The translations under genes and the position numbers were made by a program. The notes beneath the pieces are model-generated. The model had not been told where the DNA came from. It saw only the letters and a list, made by a program, of their open reading frames with translations, and ran no database searches. Shown piece after piece: positions 1 to 12,524 of a DNA stretch of 64,000 bases (within the stretch, counting starts at the first letter, position 1; the number at the start of each line of letters is the position of its first letter). The stretch comes from Mangifera indica (taxonomy: Eukaryota; Streptophyta; Magnoliopsida; Sapindales; Anacardiaceae). The stretch covers positions 9,191,057 to 9,255,056 of the forward strand of contig NC_058143.1 of NCBI RefSeq assembly GCF_011075055.1. Direction: 5' to 3'.

Positions 1-830
1 AGACTCTTGAGGTAGTATACTATCTTATAGGGTTATGTTATACCATTAGAGTTCTCAGGATTTGTGTCTTAACTCTTTATTTCATAACTTATATTATGCA
101 CGACAATTCATTATCGGGTGGACGATCATATCTTTTTAAAGTATGATGAATGGGTGTTCTTTAATTGATGAATGAGCATTCATCATCCTTCAATGCATGA
201 CCATACTTCTTTATCATGGTCATTCCTAAACCATAAGGTCATTTTTGTCTTTCTACTATATGTATGACCATTCGTTAGGATGACCAATAGTTCGTGATGT
301 TTTTCATTGATAATGAACAATAAGCAATGCATATACATTTTCTTCCATTATCGTAAGGAAACTTTACAATCCATAAACAAGCATTCAGTATTGCACGACA
401 AGTTATTTCCAAGCATAGGGCAGTTGTGTATGATTGATCTATAGTTGTCCATGACATTTGAAATGGCTAAAAACATGTTTTTTAATCTCAACCACATCTA
501 CCTCATTACGCATTAAGCATTATATGATTTAAACATTAATATAACATCAAAACATACTAAAATGTATCAAAGTCATTCATAAAAACAACATCAACACTAC
601 AAGAACTTGAATTAGCACTCAAACTCTAATACATCTTGAATTTATGCATTTGTATGTTAGAGAGTTTATGCATTTCAATCACTATAAACAAACTAAAAAC
701 TAAGAGAAATAAAAAGTGCCTAGAGAAATTTGAAAGGTGGAATCATCGTTGTTCAAAGGACCAAAGTCATTGGAATTGCCACACAAAAATTAGCTTGACT
801 TTATAATCCTAGTAAATAGGTGTAACATCC

Positions 831-3540
831 CATTTAAGTCAACATTATGAATGATAATGGCATGTTGTGATTGGTGATATGGTATGTGATTGTATCGTGT
901 TGATTATACGCTTAAATTCATTGTTAGTAAGAATATGAACTTAGTGGAAATGAATAAACATGATAAGAACTAATATGAAAAAGGATTAAATGAAAATAAT
1001 GATATGTTATAAGAAAAAAGATAAATGAGCATGATAGTTATAAGATTGTGATGTTATTTATGACCTAAAGCCTTAGAGAGTTATTTCCATGCATTAAAGT
1101 GTAGAGTTGATTATCAAAATTTAGAAAATTTGAGCTATAGACCAAAATGAATGGTCATGCATGGTGAGGAACAACCATTCATTCGAGAGATTGAAAATGA
1201 TGAACAGTGTCTCATTCATAGAATGAACAATCGTGATGATGTGTAAGGATGCATGTTCATCACTATGACAGTGACAATTGTACATGTGAGGCAAATAATG
1301 TACAATTGTACATCAATCATGTATGCCTATTTTGAGGACTATAATCTTATGTTATGTCCATTACGAGAATATGAATAAGTATAGCCATTATGAGAAACAA
1401 GATGATTTAATAAGAATAAGTACCTTAAGCTATGTGATCCAAGGCATGAATTATGAGAGGAATGGAATCAAATTGAATGAGAAGTTATTAAGTTATATGT
1501 AACACCCTACCCTAAATATTCAAGGTAAAATGCTACTAAAATCTAATTACGTATGAATCAACTCAATATATAATTAAGTATACTAAAATCTACATGTAAT
1601 AAAATTGAATAGTTCTGAAGTACCTTAAGTCTTTATTAATTAAAATAAAAATTGTCTCATAATCATCCCAAACATAATCAAATATGAACAAATCTAAAAA
1701 ATATCATGTGTGCTATAATAATCAAAGTCTCATTCATGTCATATCCTAAATCTAAAGGCCATCTCACGATGTCGATGAGTCTATCCGCCGTATTCCATTC
1801 TATCACTGATTAGTCACCTCACTATTGTCACCTTTAACTCAATCACCTATAAAATTCAAAAAAGTGAGTTAAAAACACTCAGAAAGTAGGAATGATCTAT
1901 CATACAATTTGTCAATCAAATTTATCCCTTTTTCTTTACTAACCCAGGTTATCTCAATCTCAATCCTAATCTCAAGCTATCAAATGTCAAACAAATCTAA
2001 GAGAATTAATGTACCCACTCTAATGGCCACTCTCTTGGCTCTCTAGTCTTGGTTATCCTATCTCATTGCAAATTGAAAAACCTATGATCCTAACTTATCA
2101 ATCTATGGACCCTAATTGTTAGACTTTCTATATCTTAATAAGTCTTAGCCAATTGATAAACACGTGATTCTAGCAATTATATCTTTATCTATGGACACCA
2201 ATCAACAAACTATACCATATCTATAGGTATGCCTAGGTCATGGGTATTCCTTTGAGTTAGCCTATTATCTTATCATTTATATCCCCGTAGGTTTCATCTA
2301 ATCTCAAGTATCATCAATATACTTAATCCTTATCAATACTCAACCTCTCGGAACTCTTTTGAACTTTAATCTAGTTCATTTTATCTTTACCTATTATTTC
2401 TGTTAGCGTAGTATCCTAAAGCCAATTGTCACAACTATATTTTATGTAATCCTTGATACTTTATTAATAAATATGACATTCTTATTATCTTTATTTTATC
2501 CAAATAGATAATTGTCCTATGAATAGTTAAATCCTTATGAGGATATCAATGTTTAACACTTGATCATGAGAACGCTATATGCACGTTAGGTAGTTGTTCT
2601 TAAAAATGTGTGTAACTCTTGTACTACCATGATCAAGGGCATAGGTAATAGTGATAGAGTTATCATATTGTTGAACAACCTCATTGAAAGATGATGACAA
2701 TTCTTATGTGTCAAAATTGTTATTGACAACTTGATGTAACACGAGTACATGTTATAAACATGTTTACCAAACTAAACCCATCAAGAGAATTCTATATGGA
2801 TGGTTGCTCTAATGTCTATAAAAAATATCCTTTTAGTGAATGAAAGTACATGTGATCCTTAAAGTTAAGTTCATCGTATCATCTTGCATAAGAATCAATA
2901 TGGTTTGACACTAGTTCAATATAGTCTAGTCAATGGATTATCAAAAAAGTGGTGATTGGTTATATCATGATCTGTATAAAGGTTATGGTGGATCAATACA
3001 GGATTCGCCACTCCTGAGTATACGAGCTAATATCTTTATTAAGGCCTACTAACCGATATTAATGACCAACTAAATTTGTTTCTACAATGGAATTGAGTTG
3101 ATGTTTGATTCAATATTATCTTATCATTGACAGAAATCCATCTATGTAATTCGAGAAGCCTTGAGAAAGACATTTTATCTATACCTTAGCCAAAAAGAAA
3201 TATCATATGACAAAATGATCAACTTGTGCAAATAATAATATCATTGACAAATTAAGAAGTCGCATGCATAATGTACATGATCAACATACAAGTTTACATG
3301 ATGTCAGAAACTCATCCAAGCCATGGATGACCATGCACGCTTTATTGCACCTATGTTCACTAATGAAATCATAGTTCATAAAAGGGATGCAAGGGCATGC
3401 ATGTTGCCATGCACGACCATATGTCCTTTAAAATCTCATGACCCCAGCTCATGTGCATCCATGACTCTTAGAGTCCCAATTGCACATGATGTCATGAAAA
3501 TCAATTTTCTAGCCACTCTTCATTTTTTCCTTATAGTTTT
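831..3540 (-). repeat. Degenerate LTR-like DNA, no gene
   Basis: No open frame of interest lies here. Two places read like ends of Ty3-gypsy LTRs in reverse orientation: TGTAACATCCCATTTAAGTC near 831 and TGTAACACCCTACCCT at 1499. On the minus strand the run into 1499 (counterpart 34850-35239 in the right arm) has a motif of the type 'gagtgtttttaactcactc' that often lies near the 3' end of chromovirus LTRs. I could not find the matching start of either LTR or any internal coding region, so these may be solo or truncated LTRs. The assignment is inference. Confidence 0.35.
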
Positions 3541-3589
3541 TTTTTAAATTCTTTATGATTATAGATCATATGAACAACTTTAAGATAAT

Positions 3590-4222
3590 TGTAATTTATA
3601 CATAACTAATGTCAATGATTGTATATTCATAATCAAATTTTCATTATTAAAATTCCTCTTGTCATAATGATGAAACTTCTATTACTATTTTAATGGTTGA
3701 TAAATATAGCTATAACGATGAGAATATTCATCATTATTACATTTGTTAATGATTGGACTACAACAAAAATAATCTTTGTTAATATTAAGTTTAGTGACTA
3801 GTAAATTTATTTATAATGACAAAAAATATTCATAATTGATATTATATATAGTATCTAGTAAATATAGCTATAATGATAAAAATATTCATCTTTGATATTA
3901 TATTTAGTGATTGATAAATATTGCTACAATGACATGAAGATTTATCATTGAAATTATGTTTAATAACTAGAAATATTAATATTACACGGGGATATTCATT
4001 GTTTTCATTATTTTTAACAGCCAAAAACATTGTTTTAGCAAAAAAACTATTTATTGTTATTACTATTTTAAATGACGGGATTTACACCTCCTTATTTATG
4101 TTAACGTTAAAACTTTTCTTTCGAATCGTTAATACTTTTAATGGAGAAGTTATAACAACAAATAATAACAAGATTTTTTCGGTAATTAAAACTCTTTAAT
4201 AATGGGTTATAGATTTTTATAG
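3590..4222. repeat. AT-rich repeat element with minisatellite body, left-arm copy
   Basis: Units of roughly 60-70 bp repeat the theme 'GTGATTGATAAATATAGCTA...AATATTCAT' across this stretch. One boundary reads GACTACAACAAAAATAATC near 3757 and the other GATTTTTATAGTG ending at 4222, which resembles a CACTA-type terminus (CACTATAAAAATC on the reverse strand). Copies are found inverted at 32528-33170 and in the right-arm orientation at 54180-54720. The two arm copies are part of the inverted duplication; the third is independent. It looks like a non-autonomous DNA element of the CACTA type, but the repeats continue past the internal ACTACAACAAAAAT motif, so the real ends are unclear. Confidence 0.5.
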
Positions 4223-4565
4223 TGAATTGAGCCAAGCTAGCTGGTTTGAGAGGAGCTTGTCAAGTATAAGTCCAAGCTTAAACACTGACTCTTTTAAGCT
4301 AAAAAAAAGGGTGAGAGAAAGGAGAAATGTTTGACAGTTGAGCGAGGAGAAAGAGAAATGTAATTTAGGGGTAGTATAATAATTCAAATTCTTTATTCTG
4401 TGTCTTATCCCATTTTTTATTATCCGCGTGAGATTTGGGTTTAAAAATTTGATGAAAAGTGATTTAAGGTCAATCTTTCGGTTGGTCAATGTAAATCACT
4501 CTCATATATTATTTTCCTTCTTCCACATAGTTCCCATTTAATCACCCGTCTTCATTTTCAAAACA

Positions 4566-6870
4566 ATGGAGAGATACCTTTTTAATTCCAAAGCCTGCAT
4601 GTTTTATTTCCTTCTTTGGTTTCAATGTCTTCTATGGATGTTCATCTCAATCTGGTCAGGTTTTCAATCAGATAATGGACTCGTTTTGCTTCATTTCAAG
4701 CATCGAATAACTCAGGATCCTTTCCATATTATGAGATCTTGGAATAATTTTGTCCATTTCTGCAATTGGACTGGTATTACCTGTAGTCCAACTAATGGAA
4801 GAGTCACAACGTTGAAATCGCAGAAGTTGGCTAGATCGATGCCACCTTCTATCGGAAACCTTGCATCTCTTACCGTTATCAACCTTCGAAACAATAATTT
4901 TTTGGTAAGGTTCCTCAAGAAATAGGCCACTTAAAGCATCTGCTGACTCTCAACTTGTCTAACAGTTACTTTTCCCGGAGTATTCCAACGAATTTATATC
5001 GTTGCAAAAGTCTTAGAATTTTCGGAGCTGATTACAAGAAGTTTATTAGGCAGATTCTGAACAAACTTAGTTCATTGTCGAAATTGGAATACCTAGGCCT
5101 CACAGGTAACAATCTTGCAGGAAGAATTCTAGCTTGGATACGTAATTTATCTTCTCTTTTCTTACTCTCATTTCCACAGAATAATCTCTCTACTATTGAC
5201 AAGGAACCGGGTCAGCTATCAGCCTTGAGATATTTTCAACTTTCTATGAATTATCTATTTGGTACCATCCCTAGTTTAATTTATAATCTCTCTACTATTG
5301 AGACTTTTGCTATGACTCAAAACCGACAGCATGGGCTGCTGCCTTCAAATGTTGGTCTCTCCCTAATCTTTAAGCTTTTGCTCGCGGTATTAACTATTTT
5401 ACAGGAAGTATTCTTCAGTCATTGTCAAATGCTTCCAATCTTGCTTTCATTGATTTTACTAATAATGGCTTCACTGGGAATGTTCCAGAAAGTCTTGGAA
5501 GCTTGCGAGGTCTAATTAGGCTTAATTTTGACAATAATAGACTCGGAACTGGGGCAAATGATGAATTGAAGTTCTTGTCTATCATGGCTAATTGTACTAA
5601 TCTTCAAGTGTTGCATATTTATAGTAATGGCACTGGTGGAAAGTTGCCTAATTTCATAGGAAACATTTCAACCCATTTATTTTGGGGCGAAAATGTTTCA
5701 TGGAAATATCCTTGTTGAGCTTGGAAATCTAGTAATGCTAGATTTATTGTTATTGGAAGAAAACAACTTGGCTGGCAGTGCTCCTGAAACTATTGGGAGG
5801 CTCCACAATCTTGAAGAATTTTATTTATATTCCAATAAGTTTTTGTATTACTCCCATCCTTACGTGGCAGTTTGACTAAATTAAAGGCCAAAGGACTATT
5901 TCCCAACCAAGTTCTAATGTCAATATAGATACACACTTGCGGAATTTCAAAAATCTAAATATTCACCTATGACAAAATTTTTGTTAAAAGTCTCAATTAC
6001 GGTTAAGGGTAAAATCATTATTTAGTACAAAAATTAAAGTTTTATCAAATTTTACTCCCCAAGTTTAAAAACTAACAATTCCCCTCACCCAAAGTTTCCA
6101 AGTTTTGAAAAGTGACTATTTCACCCCTCAAATCCCTAGGTTTTCTTTATCCTCTCACCAGTGACCATCTCCAATGATGACAACCTTTGAAAATGTGACA
6201 AGAGAGCCAGAGCCATTTTTGACAGAGTTTTTTCATCTCCATCGAAGAAGAGATATGACAAAGAAACGACGTCTCTTCGTCGACATCCAAAAAGAGAGAG
6301 ATCTCTTTGATATTGACAAAGAGACTCTTTGTCTCTGTCAATAAAGAGAGACGAAGAAACTTTGTTGGAGATGGATCTAGCTCTCCCATTGCATTTTCAA
6401 AGGCCGTTGTCGTCAAAAATGGTCACTGATATCTTGTTGACCAATTTCGCACATTATATAGTATGGGAATGGTCATGTTTCCACGCTTGGAGACATATAC
6501 AACTAAGGAATGTTATTGTTGGAGTTGTTTACAGGTGAAATACCTACAGATGAAAATTTTAAAGATGAATTAAACTTTCATAAGTTTGTTTCAATGGCTT
6601 TTCTAAACCATGTTATGGACATTGTTAACCTATCATTGCTATTTGAAGGAGAAAATAAAGATGATAGAATAAAAGAAGTCGTGGTTAGAAACTTAGAATC
6701 TCAAAGGAATAATTAAAAAAAAAGGATGAATTCTCAATTCCAATGCTGAGGGTCAGACTCACGTGTACCGCAACATCACTGGGAAAGCGAATGAAGATGA
6801 ATGATGTGGTCAACAAACTAAAAGCTATACAAGACTCATTTCTCAAGCCTAAGGATAGAAACAGGCGAAA
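4566..6870 (+). pseudogene. LRR receptor-like kinase pseudogene (subfamily XII, Xa21/EFR-like), left copy
   Basis: The intact relatives are plasma-membrane receptor kinases with an LRR ectodomain. The ATG at 4566 opens a frame with a hydrophobic signal peptide (about residues 1-35), then an LRRNT-type segment ending in HFCNWTGITC, then the first LRR. The frame shifts near 4905 in a T-run, near 5360 and again near 5690. Together the pieces at 4955-5515, 5422-5718 and 5693-5875 encode LRR repeats of the kind LxYLxLTGNNLxGRI and NGFTGNVPESLGSLRGL. A foldback element interrupts the gene at 5886. After a deletion near 6430 only the kinase C-terminus remains at 6510-6860 (LLLELFTGEIPTDENFKDEL, then KMNDVVNKLKAIQDSFL). 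The transmembrane segment and kinase N-lobe are missing. It cannot encode a working receptor. Confidence 0.88.
5886..6430. mobile_element. Truncated foldback Mutator-like element inside the LRR gene (left arm)
   Basis: The element begins GGCCAAAGGACTATTTCCCA at 5886, the shared terminus of the foldback family described at 61866-62387. It is preceded by TAAATTAAA, which matches one side of the 9-bp target duplication of its inverted counterpart at 22239-23097. The second half is gone: near 6430 the sequence jumps directly to kinase C-terminal DNA (GATATCTTGTTGACC). The right arm still has the complete element, so the loss happened in the left arm after the duplication. Confidence 0.75.
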
Positions 6871-7226
6871 GAGTAGGAAAATTCATTTAATCTTTCCTAA
6901 TCCAAACATTGGTGCACTTTTTAAATATTTCATGAACATTTATAGTTGTTTTGAAGTTGGTGTGGTTAAGGACCTATTTGTTGTTGCTTCGTGTGGCTAG
7001 TTTTCTCTTTGCTATTGTTTTCGTCCTATTAGTCCATCTCTTGATTGTTTAGTCAAGTTGTTTGAAGTCTTGTTTATGATAAAAGCTATGATGAAAGCCT
7101 TTCCTACGAGTTTCTTATTTCCTAATGGCCCCTTTATTCTACTAGTCATTAAAAATTCTGAAGGCAAAGTTGTGTTGCCCTCTTATTATTGGTTTGGCAG
7201 CTGCATTGATGTTTGTTGACTATTGT

Positions 7227-8135
7227 CCTCTAAGGAAGTTGTTACTATGGTTTCGGTTTGTAAGAATCTTATTGTTGGTTGGATAGCTGTGTTGATATTT
7301 ACTATTTTTTGAAGGATGGCTATCTTGTGTTTTGGTGTGTTGCTCTTTACTTTTCTTTCCAGTCTAAGAAGGCTTAGAGAATATGGTTGTTGTTTAATCT
7401 TGTTTTATTGTGCATGTGTAAATGGATGTATATGGTTATTTTTGTATAGTTGTAGATGTGTTTTGGGTTGGTTTGTTGGTTAGTCTTTATGTGTAGTGCG
7501 TTTTCTTGTTTTCAATCTTATTCTTGCTTGGCCAAATAGAAAGTAAGAGAGTGGTGATTTTTGGTTTTTTAGCCATCCCTTGAGCTAGGACATGTCCTAA
7601 TTTTGGGTCTTGCCCGATTGTTTGTCTTCAGCTCTAGTGTTTCCTTTGTTTCAAGTCTTTAGATCCCTTCACTTTGTTCAATACATACTCAGCCAAAAAA
7701 AAAAAAAATGTGAAATGCTTTGTACTCATGTTCAAACAATATTGCTTTCTTTTTTTCCTTTTAATTTATCTTATCCAGAGCATTTTACTTGTATAGTAAT
7801 ACTATATCTTATCCATAGCATTTTAGTTTATCTTATCCATGAGTGTTACTAATTAATGGAATCAATAACACAATTACTAAACAGTAATTAAATCATTTGA
7901 AATAGAATTAGACATATTGTCATCGATATGACAAAAGGGGGATCTTGCATAGGAAAAGAAGACTTTCCTCGATGTCTGATTAGTAAATGTTATCATACAA
8001 ATCACTTAAAATCTCTTTAAACAATATCAAGATTTTAACTCATCAATTGATCACCATGACACATCCCAACAAGATTTATTTGTTTCTCTCTTGGTTCAAC
8101 AACACCACTATGAAGTTGATCATCATTTTCATGGC
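7227..8135. other. Spacer with no recognised gene
   Basis: This is the first sequence outside the inverted arms. It is T-rich, with a poly-A run at 7697-7709. No conserved frame, LTR end or terminal repeat was recognised. Three copies of a motif like 'TTATCTTATCCATAGCATTTTA' lie at 7765-7840. Confidence 0.5.
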
Positions 8136-8138
8136 TAT

Positions 8139-8394
8139 GTGAGATTATCTAAACAAACAGCACAATCAACTGGACTGCTTCCCTTACTCTTCCCTTTGTA
8201 ATCAAAACAAGGAAGCTCCTCTGCATTGTCGTATGGCAAGCTCGAGCTTCCATTATTTCCTTTGTCAAAGTTTTCACCATTTCCAAATCCTCTCCATAAA
8301 ATATCTCACCACAACACAAATTAGTATGAATGAAAATTAACAACCTAATTCCCAGAACCAACAATACTACTAATATGGCAAGAGCCATTACCAA
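8139..8394 (-). pseudogene. RING-H2 (ATL-type) E3 ligase gene fragment
   Basis: ATL proteins are membrane-anchored RING-H2 ubiquitin ligases with an N-terminal transmembrane helix and a RING downstream. On the minus strand from 8394 one frame gives a hydrophobic helix (MALAILVVLLVLGIRLLIFI). A second frame, nearer 8262-8139, gives ELPCFDYKGKSKGSSPVDCA followed by VCLDN and a stop. That is the linker and the first Cys pair (CAVCL) of an ATL RING-H2. The rest of the RING (the His pair and last Cys pairs) is absent, and the helix and RING pieces are in different frames. It is therefore a relic. The assignment rests on the CFDYK...SSPVDCAVCL stretch, recognised from the family. Confidence 0.55.
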
Positions 8395-8919
8395 AACTTG
8401 AGTTACAAGATATAAAGCTTAATTTGTCGTTCATCACTCAATTAATCTCTCCATTTATGTTGTTTCATTTAAATTTGATCTTCATCTACTTCACATAAAC
8501 AATAATTACTTTATGTCCCCTTGATAGTCATCTCCATTACTTGACTTCATGAGGCACTAGCTACATCTTCACACAACCACCAAATTAATGAGATCTGAGG
8601 GAAAAATTATGAAAAGTCAGGATGTAAAAAGAAGAATCAAATGATTTTTTTACGTGATTTCACCAAAAATTTTTAAGTCTTCATTCATAGTGTGGCTATT
8701 AAGTTGATTGAAGTATATTTCAAGATAGTTTCTATTGACAGTAGGTTACTTGTCTTTTTTCTAATATGATCATATCCTATTGATACCTTACTCACTATCT
8801 ATATTTATGCTGAGGGGGTTAAATTTAAGTAAAGACGAACAATGTAGTGGTGGCTTTTGACACTGTATGTAAATTAATTGCTTTCTATTGATTGCTCATT
8901 TTAGGAGGAAATATCTTGT

Positions 8920-9480
8920 TAACATACGACAACAAAAATGATATTTAGTGGCAATTTTTATAACTTTTAGTGGCATTTATAATTGCCACTAATATTTTTA
9001 CCAGCATTAAGAAAAATGTCATTGAATCCAGTGTCGCTATAAGTTTTAGCAGAAATTATTTGCAATACCAGTGAAAGTACTATATAATTGCCACTAAAAG
9101 TTTGACCATATTGTGGCAATTATTTGTGGTATTTAGAATTACCATTAAATGTAATTCATGTTTTTTAAAAGTTAGTTAAAAAACACTTTAGGTACAACTG
9201 CAATTACCGCTAAAGAGTAATTATCATAATTTATACTAGCATTTGTAATTGCCACTAAAGAATAATTATCATAATTTATGCCGATATTTGCAATTGTTAT
9301 TAAAGAGTAACTATTATAATCTATAGTGACATTTGTATATGTCATTATAGAGTCTATATCGGCATTTGCAATTGTCATTAAAAGTAACTATCATAATTTA
9401 TACTAACATTTGTAATTGTCATTAAAGAGTAATTATCATAATTTATACCGACATTTATAATTGTCATTAAAAACTTAAAA
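8920..9480. repeat. Minisatellite (about 45-bp units) beside a CACTA-like terminus
   Basis: From about 9200 to 9475 a unit of about 45-47 bp reading 'TAAAGAGTAATTATCATAATTTATAC...CATTTGTAATTGTCA' recurs about six times with divergence. Upstream, 8922-8960 reads GACAACAAAAATGATATTTAGTGGC, close to the CACTACAACAAAAAT type of CACTA end, with related short motifs (GTGGCAATT, ATTGCCACTA) between 8940 and 9140. Subterminal repeats of this kind are usual in CACTA elements. No matching second end was found, so the element boundaries are unknown. Confidence 0.55.
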
Positions 9481-10218
9481 ATATCATATTCCCCTCAATT
9501 ACTATTATTTTTAATGTCAATTGCTAATGTCACTATTGTTTTAAAATATAATAGCTATAAATCTATATATACACTAAACTCTTTATTCAAATCTCAATTT
9601 TATATTATAAATAAAAAAAAACTTACACAATGTAAAAAACATACATGAAAACATATCATTCTTTTAAAACATATATCCAACTACTTAATTAAAATTCTCA
9701 CACAAGAAAAACAATGTTCAATAGAGCCAAATATATTTGTCACAATGATATCACATACACTTCATATAAAGATAATTACTATCAAAGTCAGTACCTTATT
9801 TTTCAATTCAATAATCTTTTTGAATCTTTCATCAACTTGACTACTTTCAACTGCAACAATTGCCTCTCTCTGTTCTACATTGGAGTGGAAAAAGTTTACA
9901 TTTATGTCACTTTTGGATAGAACATTATTAGTTTTAGGATGTCTGTACACAATATATACATAAAGACAATTGCAGGTTGAGACTGAATTCCAGAAAGTTT
10001 GTTTAACACTACCAAACCTTCATTAAATTAAAATTAGAATTGGCATTTTAATATGCAAAAATTAATAATAAACAAACTGTGGAAGTATAAAGAATGGAAC
10101 AGATAAGAGACATTGTTCGGCAGATTAATCCTTGTAGCTGATAAATTATGTTCTTTATTTGGCCATTTCATAAAGCAGTCGTGAAAGGGGGGAAAAAAAG
10201 GGCATCACACTTTGAAAC
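9481..10218. other. AT-rich spacer next to the TPP2-like exons
   Basis: No gene was firmly recognised. A minus-strand open stretch at 9762-9950 encodes a hydrophilic, charged peptide containing SSQVDERFKKIIELKNK followed by a possible splice donor (AAG|GTACTG). It could be a further exon fragment, but I do not recognise the family and it does not match the TPP2 C-terminus as I know it. Confidence 0.35.
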
Positions 10219-10508
10219 CTTATTAGGTGGCACTACATAAGCAATTTGATATGTAACAGGGTTCTTTGTTGGGTTTTTTGCTTCTTCCTGACTAGCAAAT
10301 GACAGCTTTCCATAAGAGATTACTCCCAACAAAAAAGATCCTTGAGGAGAATTCTGCAAATAACATGTAAATGTTCTTATAAATCTAGTGAAATAATGTT
10401 TGACAGTGGAATTCTTTAGGTCTTTTGACCAAAAAAGGAGGCATAGAATGTAACACCTCTGGAAGCTTTTCTTTTGCTGGTGGGCTCAAATAAAATGCTT
10501 GCTTTTTT
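10219..10508 (-). pseudogene. TPP2: Tripeptidyl-peptidase II gene fragment (two exons)
   Basis: TPP2 is a giant subtilisin-like serine peptidase that trims tripeptides from oligopeptides in the cytosol. Two minus-strand exons can be delimited. Exon A (10508-10457) lies between an acceptor TTTTCGCAG and a donor CAGAG|GTGTTA and ends in LSPPAKEKLPE. Exon B (10353-10219) lies between an acceptor ATTTGCAG and a donor AATAAG|GTTTCA and reads NSPQGSFLLGVISYGKLSFA onward to NPVTYQIAYVVPPNK. Phases agree across the intron, giving KLPE-NSPQGS. The order and wording match the plant TPP2 region with ISYGKLSF and NPVSYQISYVVPPNK. No catalytic domain or other exon is visible, so it is a fragment, possibly carried by a transposon. 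Confidence 0.7.
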
Positions 10509-11081
10509 CTGCGAAAACATGCTCCAAATTAGGATACACGTTAGACAAAACGCTCTTAAAGAATATGAAGAATAGATTTAAATAATCAACGAAAAAGTTT
10601 AAAAAATTAGAGGAGAAAAATTTCAAATATTAAAAGAAAGTATATGAACTACTTGTTTACTTAGAATGATAAGAAAAGATGTTTAAGTTGTGATTAACCG
10701 CAAAAAATCATCCACCCGCTTTTTCAAGGTAAAAATAACAAACAAGCAATCTATTTCTTTATAATGTTTTATTTTGGTTTTATTATTTTTATAAACTAGA
10801 GACAAATATATAGTTAATTAATTGTTAATAATAACTTATCATGATTTTTAATAATGCTTGTCATAGACTTACCACTATGCATATACTTATTTTGCTTCTT
10901 TTTATCATGTAACTAATATGGGAGTGGTGTATATTTTGACATCTAAATAGTTGAAGAAAGTGACAATTATATTTACATTAAATTAATTAACCATGTACAG
11001 TTATTTTACCACTAATAGGTGACATATTCTATATATTTTTATAAATTAGTTATAACTAGATGTGTTTATGAATATATTTAT
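10509..11081. other. AT-rich spacer before the gypsy element
   Basis: No coding signal or terminal repeat was recognised. The last five bases before the LTR (TTTAT) do not match the five bases after the 3' LTR (ACAAT). Confidence 0.4.
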
Positions 11082-12395
11082 TGTAACACCCGGATTCAGA
11101 TATGTTAGTAAACTCTACTTCTAAAATTACCCCTAGAATTGATTTTATAACTTGTTGTTTAAAGAAATTGTAAAAGAATTATAGAAAACTACTAAATGAA
11201 CAATAATTTTCAAATGGGGTAAAATGGTCATTTTAGAAGGATTTAAGAACAAAGTGGGAATGAAAATTGAATGGCACACTTGAAATTATATGGTGGTGCT
11301 AAGGGTTTTTGGTAATTGGCTAAGGATAAAAGAGTCATTTATGAATAAGGTTAGGGGTAAATTAGTTCAAAAAGCTTATAAAACCAACCAACTATTCATT
11401 TTCTTCTTTCTTAGTCGAGAATCTCCATAATTTTAACTAAAGTTTTTCCTTCAAGAAAAATTCATCAAAAAACCTAGCTAAACCACCTAATTTCCAGAGC
11501 CTCCAATTATAAAAAGTGTAGATCTATCAATTTTGATAAGTTCTAAGGTAAAAAATTTAATTTTTAAGAGATGTAAAGTTTAGAGTTTTGATGGATGATT
11601 ATGTTTTTGGTTGATTAAAGTTGCTAGAAAGAAGAAAAGAAGAAGGATAGGCTTAAATCACCTAATTAGCAAAGAAAAGGTAAGAATTTCATACTTTACA
11701 TACTTGAAGTAATTTGAGTTAGGTTATTTAAATAACTTTTACTTGTATAAGTGTGTAAGGTATTAGAATTAAGGTGATTTATGCTTAAAAGGATAAAGAA
11801 ATTTATTAGGATTCATGATGTAATTTTTGGCTATAAGGGTATTTTAGACATTTCATATTCCTAGGGTTAGCTTTGTGGATTTTGTGTGTTGAATATACGA
11901 GAAATGATGAATTGATGAAAGAATTTGTATTAAGGGTAAGCATGTAATTTTATCCATAAGGTTAATTTTTGCTTAACTATGTGCATGATATGTGGAATAA
12001 CCCTTATATCCATAAGGGCAAAAATGTCATTTTATGTGATGTAGGTTAATTTTGCTTAATAATGTGCATGATATGTGTAAAAAACCATTATAATAAATAT
12101 GTATATTCATATGGAATGCATGAGATATATGTAAATGCATGAAAAAATAATCTGATGCTAGATAAGGCTTGAAAAGAATAAGGAAAAACAATGAATGGGT
12201 ATATTTCATGTTATGGTTATACATGTATACATGAGGAATCATAACATATACATGATTTCAGAAAAATAAAGAAAGAGGAAAAGCATTTTCTAAGTTATGC
12301 ATGTTTTCAGAAAATGGAAAACAAATATTTTTGGTTTTATAATGACTCATATGATACAGGAAAACAGAAAGCATGCTTAAAATCCTTACATGCGA

Positions 12396-12524
12396 GTTGT
12401 ACTGTGTGGACAATAAAGAAATATATCAGTTGTACTATGTCGACAACAAAGAAAGATATTAGCTATACTGTGTGGACAGCAAAAAAAAAAATGTCAGTTG
12501 TACTGTGTGGAAAGCAAAGAAAAA
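12396..12524 (+). repeat. About 38-bp tandem repeat in the LTR
   Basis: Units built on GTTGTACTGTGTGGACA...AAAGAAA occur four times with drift. The same array lies in the 3' LTR at about 19022-19160. Confidence 0.75.

Larger units (their letters stand above)
1..7226. repeat. Left arm of a large inverted duplication
   Basis: This stretch is matched, in reverse complement, by 20131-36709. At the outer edge the tract following position 4 (CTCTTGAGGTAGTATACTAT) is found inverted at about 36687-36706, with roughly 3 differences in the first 53 bases. At the inner edge the match stops at 7226 (GTTTGTTGACTATTGT against the inverted right-arm end at 20131). The arm holds LTR-like DNA, an AT-rich repeat element, the promoter side and body of an LRR receptor-kinase gene, and a foldback element. 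The arm probably extends beyond the left window edge, since the match is still running at position 4. Confidence 0.9.

Noticed and set aside
3323..3547. Open frame with repeated 'CMLPCTTIC'-type text
   Set aside because: The matching place in the right arm is not kept open, and the DNA looks like LTR sequence with CATG-rich phrases.
4712..4930. Minus-strand open frame opposite the LRR gene
   Set aside because: It is the reverse of the LRR N-terminal exon and has no features of its own.
6147..6538. Open frames on both strands across the left foldback element
   Set aside because: They lie inside the inverted-repeat part of the element and run across its deletion junction. They are not conserved in the right-arm copy.
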